This document shows positions 6,663 through 9,423 of a stretch of DNA of 9,423 nt, one piece after another. Where the stretch lies: the NCBI GenBank assembly GCA_002427465.1, contig DIRC01000002.1, forward strand, positions 3,186 through 12,608, given 5' to 3'. How positions within the stretch are numbered: the stretch's first letter is position 1; every line of letters begins with the position of its first letter. Made by a program: the position numbers and the translations under genes. This stretch comes from Clostridiales bacterium UBA5446 (GTDB lineage: Bacteria; Bacillota; Clostridia; Oscillospirales; Oscillospiraceae). Under the pieces are notes generated by a model. The model did not search any database, was not told where the DNA came from, and was given only the letters and a program-made list of their open reading frames with translations.

Positions 6663-7628
6663 CTATTCGAGTTCTCTTTTTATTCCCTCTGCCGCACGTC
6701 GCACGTCGCTCAGTGTGGAGACCCGTACCAGCTGCTGCTTCCAGTACGATGCATTTTTGACTCCGCGCAGGTACCAGGTGAGTCGGCTTCGGGATTCTGT
6801 ACAGGCCAGCCTTTCGCCTTTTTGCTCCGCGGCTATCTCCACCAGGCGCACCGCGGCGTCGATGCGCTCTGCAAGTGGAGGCGGTAAGGGGATGGGTAAT
6901 CCGGATATGGCGGCGTTTGCCCTGGCGAATATCCATGGATCTCCGAAGCAGCCGCGTCCGATCATGCAATAGTCCGCGCCGGTGTAGCGCAGGATACGCG
7001 CCGCATCTTCGCCGTCCCAGATGTCTCCATTTGCGATCACCGGAATCCCGACCGCCTGTTTAACATCCCGGATGATATCCCAGTCCGCGCGCCCTGCGTA
7101 CATTTGAACCCGCGTCCTGCCGTGGACGGCGATGGCCGCAGCGCCCGCGCGCTCACAAGTTTTAGCAAATTCCACGGCGTTAACACAGCCGCCGTCCCAG
7201 CCCTTTCGAAACTTGACCGTGACGGGCACATCCACGGCCGCTGCAACGGCGGAGATGATTTCTCCGGCCAGCTCCGGATCTTTCATCAGCGCCGCCCCGT
7301 CTCCGCTTTTTACGACCTTGCCCACGGGACAGCCCATGTTGATGTCGATCATGTCCGCGCCGGAGGAGGACAGGGCGAGCTGCGCGCCCCGGGCCATGGA
7401 TTCCGGCTCGTGCCCAAAGATCTGGACGGCCACGGGATGGTCGCCGGGGGGTACGTGAAGCAGCGCGCAGGTTTTGGCGTCGCCGTAACAAAGGGCTTTT
7501 GCGCTGACCATTTCGGTGCAGGTAAGGGCGGCCCCCAGCTCCCGGCACAGGGACCTGAATGGGGCATCCGTGACTCCGGCCATCGGCGCGAGGAAAACTT
7601 TCCCCGTCAGTTGAATGTTTCCGATCAT
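6663..7628 (-). CDS. dusB: tRNA-dihydrouridine synthase (DusB-like)
   Basis: FMN-dependent TIM-barrel enzyme that reduces specific uridines of the tRNA D-loop to dihydrouridine using NADPH. The product is 321 residues from ATG 7628. Seen: VFLAPMAGVTDAPFR (11-25, FMN binding), EMVSAKAL (39-46), MDIN-type MIDINMGCPVGKV with the catalytic C100, SGDGAALM (108-115), HGRTRVQMYAG (169-179), VIANGDI (197-203) and GRGCFGDPW (224-232). It ends in a helical C-terminal tRNA-binding domain. Several Dus types share these motifs; DusB is the usual Firmicute type. ATG 7628 overlaps the exonuclease stop as TGATG and gives the family-like MIGNIQL start; a GTG one codon earlier (7631) is possible. Third gene of the trmB operon. 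Confidence 0.95.
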   Translation of the reverse strand: MIGNIQLTGKVFLAPMAGVTDAPFRSLCRELGAALTCTEMVSAKALCYGDAKTCALLHVPPGDHPVAVQIFGHEPESMARGAQLALSSSGADMIDINMGCPVGKVVKSGDGAALMKDPELAGEIISAVAAAVDVPVTVKFRKGWDGGCVNAVEFAKTCERAGAAAIAVHGRTRVQMYAGRADWDIIRDVKQAVGIPVIANGDIWDGEDAARILRYTGADYCMIGRGCFGDPWIFARANAAISGLPIPLPPPLAERIDAAVRLVEIAAEQKGERLACTESRSRLTWYLRGVKNASYWKQQLVRVSTLSDVRRAAEGIKRELE

Positions 7629-8383
7629 CACAGCTCAATATCCAGCCCTACGGGGCAATGGTCGCTGCCATAAATCTCCGGGCAGATATACGCCTTGTCA
7701 ATTTGCCCGGTGAGGTTGTCCGAGCAGAGGAAATAGTCGATGCGCCAGCCCGCGTTGTTGGCCCTGGCGTTAAAGCGGTAGCTCCACCAGGAATAGGCGC
7801 CGGTGAGGTCCGGGTAAAGATGTCGGAAGGTATCTGTGAACCCAGCGTCCAGCAGCTCGGTGAATTTCCCGCGTTCTTCGTCCGAAAATCCGGCGTTCAT
7901 GCGGTTGGCTTTAGGGTTTTTAAGGTCTATTTCCTTGTGAGCCACATTCAAGTCGCCGCAGGTAATCACGGGCTTTTTTGCGTCCAGGGCGATCAGGTGC
8001 GCCCGGAACGCGTCATCCCATTCCATCCGGTAAGAAAGCCGCTTCAGGCCATCCTGTGAATTGGGAGTATAGACGCAGACCAGGTAAAACCTGTCAAATT
8101 CCAGGGTGATGACGCGCCCTTCATTATCATGCTCGGGTATGCCCAGATTGTATGAGACGGACAGGGGAGGGATTTTGGTAAAGACGGCCGTACCTGAATA
8201 TCCTTTTTTCTCGGCGCAGCACCAAAACTGCTCGTATCCGGGAAGGTCAAGCCGGACTTGTCCGGCCTGAAGCTTCGTCTCCTGAAGGCAGAACATGTCG
8301 GCGTTAAGATTCCAGAAAACGTCCTCAAATCCCTTGCCGATGCAGGCGCGCAAACCGTTGACGTTCCACGTAATCAGCCTCAT
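7628..8383 (-). CDS. xth: Exodeoxyribonuclease III / AP endonuclease (ExoA-type)
   Basis: Metal-dependent repair nuclease of the exonuclease III (EEP) family. It cuts at abasic sites and removes 3' blocking groups in base excision repair. The product is 251 residues, the size of Firmicute ExoA. Seen, in order: N7 in WNVNGLRA, the metal ligand E35 in CLQETKLQ, Y105 in VYTPNSQ, D144 and N146 in CGDLNVAH, the substrate-binding region WWSYRFNARANNAGWRIDYFL split over about 199-218 with D216, and the catalytic pair D241/H242 in GSDHCPVGL. All expected active-site residues are present. ATG 8383 overlaps the trmB stop as ATGA, and the stop overlaps the dus start by 1 nt, so it is translationally coupled in the middle of the operon. 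Confidence 0.96.
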   Translation of the reverse strand: MRLITWNVNGLRACIGKGFEDVFWNLNADMFCLQETKLQAGQVRLDLPGYEQFWCCAEKKGYSGTAVFTKIPPLSVSYNLGIPEHDNEGRVITLEFDRFYLVCVYTPNSQDGLKRLSYRMEWDDAFRAHLIALDAKKPVITCGDLNVAHKEIDLKNPKANRMNAGFSDEERGKFTELLDAGFTDTFRHLYPDLTGAYSWWSYRFNARANNAGWRIDYFLCSDNLTGQIDKAYICPEIYGSDHCPVGLDIEL

Positions 8384-9015
8384 GGTCTCACCGCCACCAA
8401 ACGATTGATTTTCACGCCCTGAGCGTGAAATTTTGCTTCATAATCGGTCATGATGCCCTGGCATCCGCCGGCGTGCAGGTCGTCTGTGACCTCCCGCAGC
8501 GTCCAGCCGTTTTCGCAAAACTGTTCCTGAGACCAGGCGAAAAGAGGGACGTTGTCGGTCTTAAACCAAATCTCCCCGCCGGGGGAAAGCAGGCCGGCGT
8601 ATGTTTTCAGAAAACCGGGGGCAGTCAGCCGGCGCTTGTACTGTCTGGCTTTATGCCAGGGATCCGGGAAGTTTATATATATCCTGGCAATTTCACCGGG
8701 GGCAAAAAACTCATCCAGAGCTGCGGCGTCCCGGCTTATAAAACGCACGTTATGAAGGCCGCGGTCGAATACGCGTTCCATGCCGACCACCACGGCGTCC
8801 GGAACTTTTTCTACGGCGACAAAAAAGATATTGGGATTAAGCTCGGCCATATCAGCCGTAAAACGGCCTTTTCCGCATCCGAGCTCAAGGTGAAGCGCGC
8901 TGTAGCCGGGAAACGACGCCAGCCATTGTCCGCGATTTTCTTCAGGGTGCGCCTCAGCTATCGGGGCGCATCGTTCCATGCGGGGAACGAGGTTGGGTTT
9001 TTTTCGCATTCTCAA
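8380..9015 (-). CDS. trmB: tRNA (guanine-N7)-methyltransferase TrmB
   Basis: SAM-dependent enzyme that makes 7-methylguanosine at position 46 in the tRNA variable loop. The product is 211 residues, the usual size. Seen: the SAM-binding LELGCGKGRF (43-52), VEK (68-70), the signature INFPDPWHKARQYKRRL (114-130) with the presumed catalytic Asp 117, FKTDN (151-155) and the C-terminal TDYEAKF (190-196). The start is taken as TTG 9015, giving MRMRKKP, which matches the Firmicute TrmB N-terminus; a GGAG lies about 11 nt upstream. The alternative ATG 9009 loses two residues and is too far from that site. First gene of the trmB-xth-dus-sigma-antisigma operon, about 16 nt from the predicted transcription start. 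Confidence 0.96.
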   Translation of the reverse strand: MRMRKKPNLVPRMERCAPIAEAHPEENRGQWLASFPGYSALHLELGCGKGRFTADMAELNPNIFFVAVEKVPDAVVVGMERVFDRGLHNVRFISRDAAALDEFFAPGEIARIYINFPDPWHKARQYKRRLTAPGFLKTYAGLLSPGGEIWFKTDNVPLFAWSQEQFCENGWTLREVTDDLHAGGCQGIMTDYEAKFHAQGVKINRLVAVRP

Positions 9016-9037
9016 GAAGGATCACACTCCAGGGTCG

Positions 9038-9066
9038 ATGATAACATAAACAGGCGGAAACATCAA
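9038..9066 (-). promoter_or_regulatory. Promoter of the trmB operon
   Basis: On the minus strand TTGATG (9066-9061) and TATCAT (9043-9038) are separated by 17 bp. The -10 is preceded by TGT, an extended -10 that can offset the weak -35. The predicted start is near 9031, giving a very short leader. Confidence 0.7.
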
Positions 9067-9076
9067 TAAATAAAGG

Positions 9077-9105
9077 TTGCAGATTTTTTCCGGTTATAGT
9101 ATAAT
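9077..9105 (+). promoter_or_regulatory. Plus-strand promoter facing the tRNA-Pro fragments
   Basis: A perfect TATAAT (9100-9105) lies 17 bp after TTGCAG (9077-9082). The -35 is weak (TTG only). It lies back to back with the trmB promoter; the two -35 boxes are 10 bp apart. It would start near 9112 and transcribe the truncated tRNA-Pro at 9184. Confidence 0.6.
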
Positions 9106-9183
9106 TCTCAGACGGCCGCTGCGGGGAAGCCGGGCCATAGAGATTTTTGGGAACTGGCGCGAAACGTAAGCAAAACTGAATAT

Positions 9184-9222
9184 CGGGGTGTAGCGCAGTT
9201 GGTAGCGCGCCTGCTTTGGGAG
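9184..9222 (+). pseudogene. tRNA-Pro(TGG) 5' half, broken after the anticodon loop
   Basis: The segment reads as the first 38-39 nt of a proline tRNA: acceptor strand CGGGGTG (9184-9190), TA, D-stem GCGC (9193-9196) and GCGC (9205-9208) around AGTTGGTA, anticodon stem CCTGC (9210-9214) and loop TTTGGGA (9215-9221) with anticodon TGG. A working tRNA then needs GCAGG to close the stem, but GTGCC follows. No T-arm, no matching acceptor strand and no CCA appear before the second copy at 9386. It is therefore a truncated tRNA or an attachment-site remnant, not a functional tRNA. An intron in the loop is not supported within the window, because no 3' half is present up to the edge. Confidence 0.75.
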
Positions 9223-9385
9223 TGCCGTGCCGGTATCCGAGCCGTGTGAAGCTGAAACGCCGGAAGCCCTTGCAGCGCGGGCCTTTGCGGGATTTGCCCG
9301 CCGGATAAATGTTGCCACGAAATCGCCTTTGACCACAGGATTGACCATAGACAGTTAAATTTCCAGAAACCGAAAAAGTATATAT
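9223..9385 (+). other. Unassigned spacer between the two tRNA-Pro starts
   Basis: About 160 bp with no recognisable gene. It contains a GC-rich hairpin-prone stretch: GCCC/GGGC at 9266-9282, and GCGGG/CCCGC with a 5-nt loop just after it. It then turns A/T-richer and carries the short TTGACCA-type repeats at 9312-9349. An antisense reading frame (9348-9094) spans it and the tRNA fragment but has no ribosome site. The plus-strand frame after the tRNA break stays open for about 28 codons (ending near 9310), too short to identify. Confidence 0.5.
9312..9349 (+). repeat. Three degenerate 9-mers of TTGACCACA type
   Basis: TTGCCACGA (9312-9320), TTGACCACA (9329-9337) and TTGACCATA (9341-9349) lie in the same orientation. 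The last two differ at one base; the first is more diverged. Such short direct repeats next to a tRNA fragment resemble the arm-type integrase sites of integrated elements, but no integrase gene is in the window. Confidence 0.4.
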
Positions 9386-9423
9386 CCGGGTGTAGCGCAG
9401 TTGGTAGCGCGCTTGGTTTGGGA
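9386..9423 (+). tRNA. tRNA-Pro(TGG), 5' part only, cut by window edge
   Basis: Reads as acceptor strand CCGGGTG (9386-9392), TA, a D-arm identical to the copy at 9184 (9395-9410), G26, anticodon stem CTTGG (9412-9416) and loop TTTGGGA (9417-9423) with anticodon TGG at 9419-9421. The window stops exactly at tRNA position 38, so I cannot see whether the 3' half follows. The anticodon stem and acceptor differ from the first copy, so this is not an exact duplicate. No clear promoter lies directly upstream. Confidence 0.65.

Noticed and set aside
6686..6708. Tandem GCACGTC repeat near the 3' end of dus
   Set aside because: Only two units, inside coding sequence for DVRRAA; explained by codon use rather than a regulatory repeat.
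7104..7673. 189-residue plus-strand frame opposite dus
   Set aside because: Antisense to all the conserved Dus motifs, no ribosome site and no family features.
8425..9069. 214-residue plus-strand frame opposite trmB
   Set aside because: Antisense shadow of trmB; its C-terminal end runs through the trmB promoter region.
9094..9348. 84-residue minus-strand reading frame covering the spacer, the tRNA-Pro fragment and the plus promoter
   Set aside because: No Shine-Dalgarno before its ATG, and a large part of it is antisense to tRNA sequence and to the promoter; it ends within the TATAAT box. No recognisable domain.
9184..9423. Group I intron in a tRNA-Pro anticodon loop
   Set aside because: The second element repeats the 5' half instead of supplying the 3' half, and the spacer is too short for a group I intron core.

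Overview
The window looks like a chromosomal housekeeping segment of an anaerobic, fairly GC-rich member of the Clostridia (Firmicutes), possibly an Oscillospiraceae/Ruminococcaceae-type organism. The signs are a Rex redox repressor, a surface protein anchored by SLH domains, an ECF sigma/anti-sigma pair, an rplM-rpsI operon with a strong vegetative promoter, purine-rich Shine-Dalgarno sites and consensus sigma-A promoters. The family assignment of the organism is inference only.

Layout. At the left edge is the minus-strand rplM-rpsI operon (ribosomal proteins L13 and S9; S9 runs off the window). It is driven by a near-consensus promoter at 865-893. Divergent from it is a plus-strand PP-loop ATPase of the TtcA family (992-1720). 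This gene meets minus-strand mnmE (1750-3117) tail to tail, and a 16-bp perfect hairpin serves both sides as terminator. Upstream of mnmE on the same strand lies a two-gene unit, rex (4249-4917) followed 10 nt later by an SLH-domain surface protein (3168-4238). It has its own promoter (4984-5012) and a strong terminator (3133-3162). Next is a five-gene minus-strand operon, transcribed in the order trmB (9015-8380), exonuclease III (8383-7628), dus (7628-6663), ECF sigma factor (6647-6027) and anti-sigma factor (6030-5122). Most of its junctions are 1-4 nt stop/start overlaps. Its promoter is at 9038-9066.

The right end (9016-9423) has no protein gene. It holds two back-to-back promoters, a 5' half of a tRNA-Pro(TGG) gene that stops being tRNA just after the anticodon loop, about 160 bp of unrelated DNA with short TTGACCA-type repeats, and a second tRNA-Pro(TGG) start cut by the window edge at the same position of the tRNA. 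This is the most unusual part. It looks like a remnant attachment site or a decayed tandem tRNA duplication.

Functionally, four of the genes modify tRNA (TtcA-like, MnmE, Dus, TrmB), two make ribosomal proteins and one repairs abasic DNA. The regulatory genes are Rex, which senses NADH/NAD+, and a membrane-anchored anti-sigma/ECF sigma pair, which probably senses envelope stress. I see no CRISPR array, transposase or complete prophage. No multi-gene novel system is evident; the leads are in the tRNA-fragment region, the regulatory wiring of rex/SLH and the ECF pair inside a housekeeping operon.
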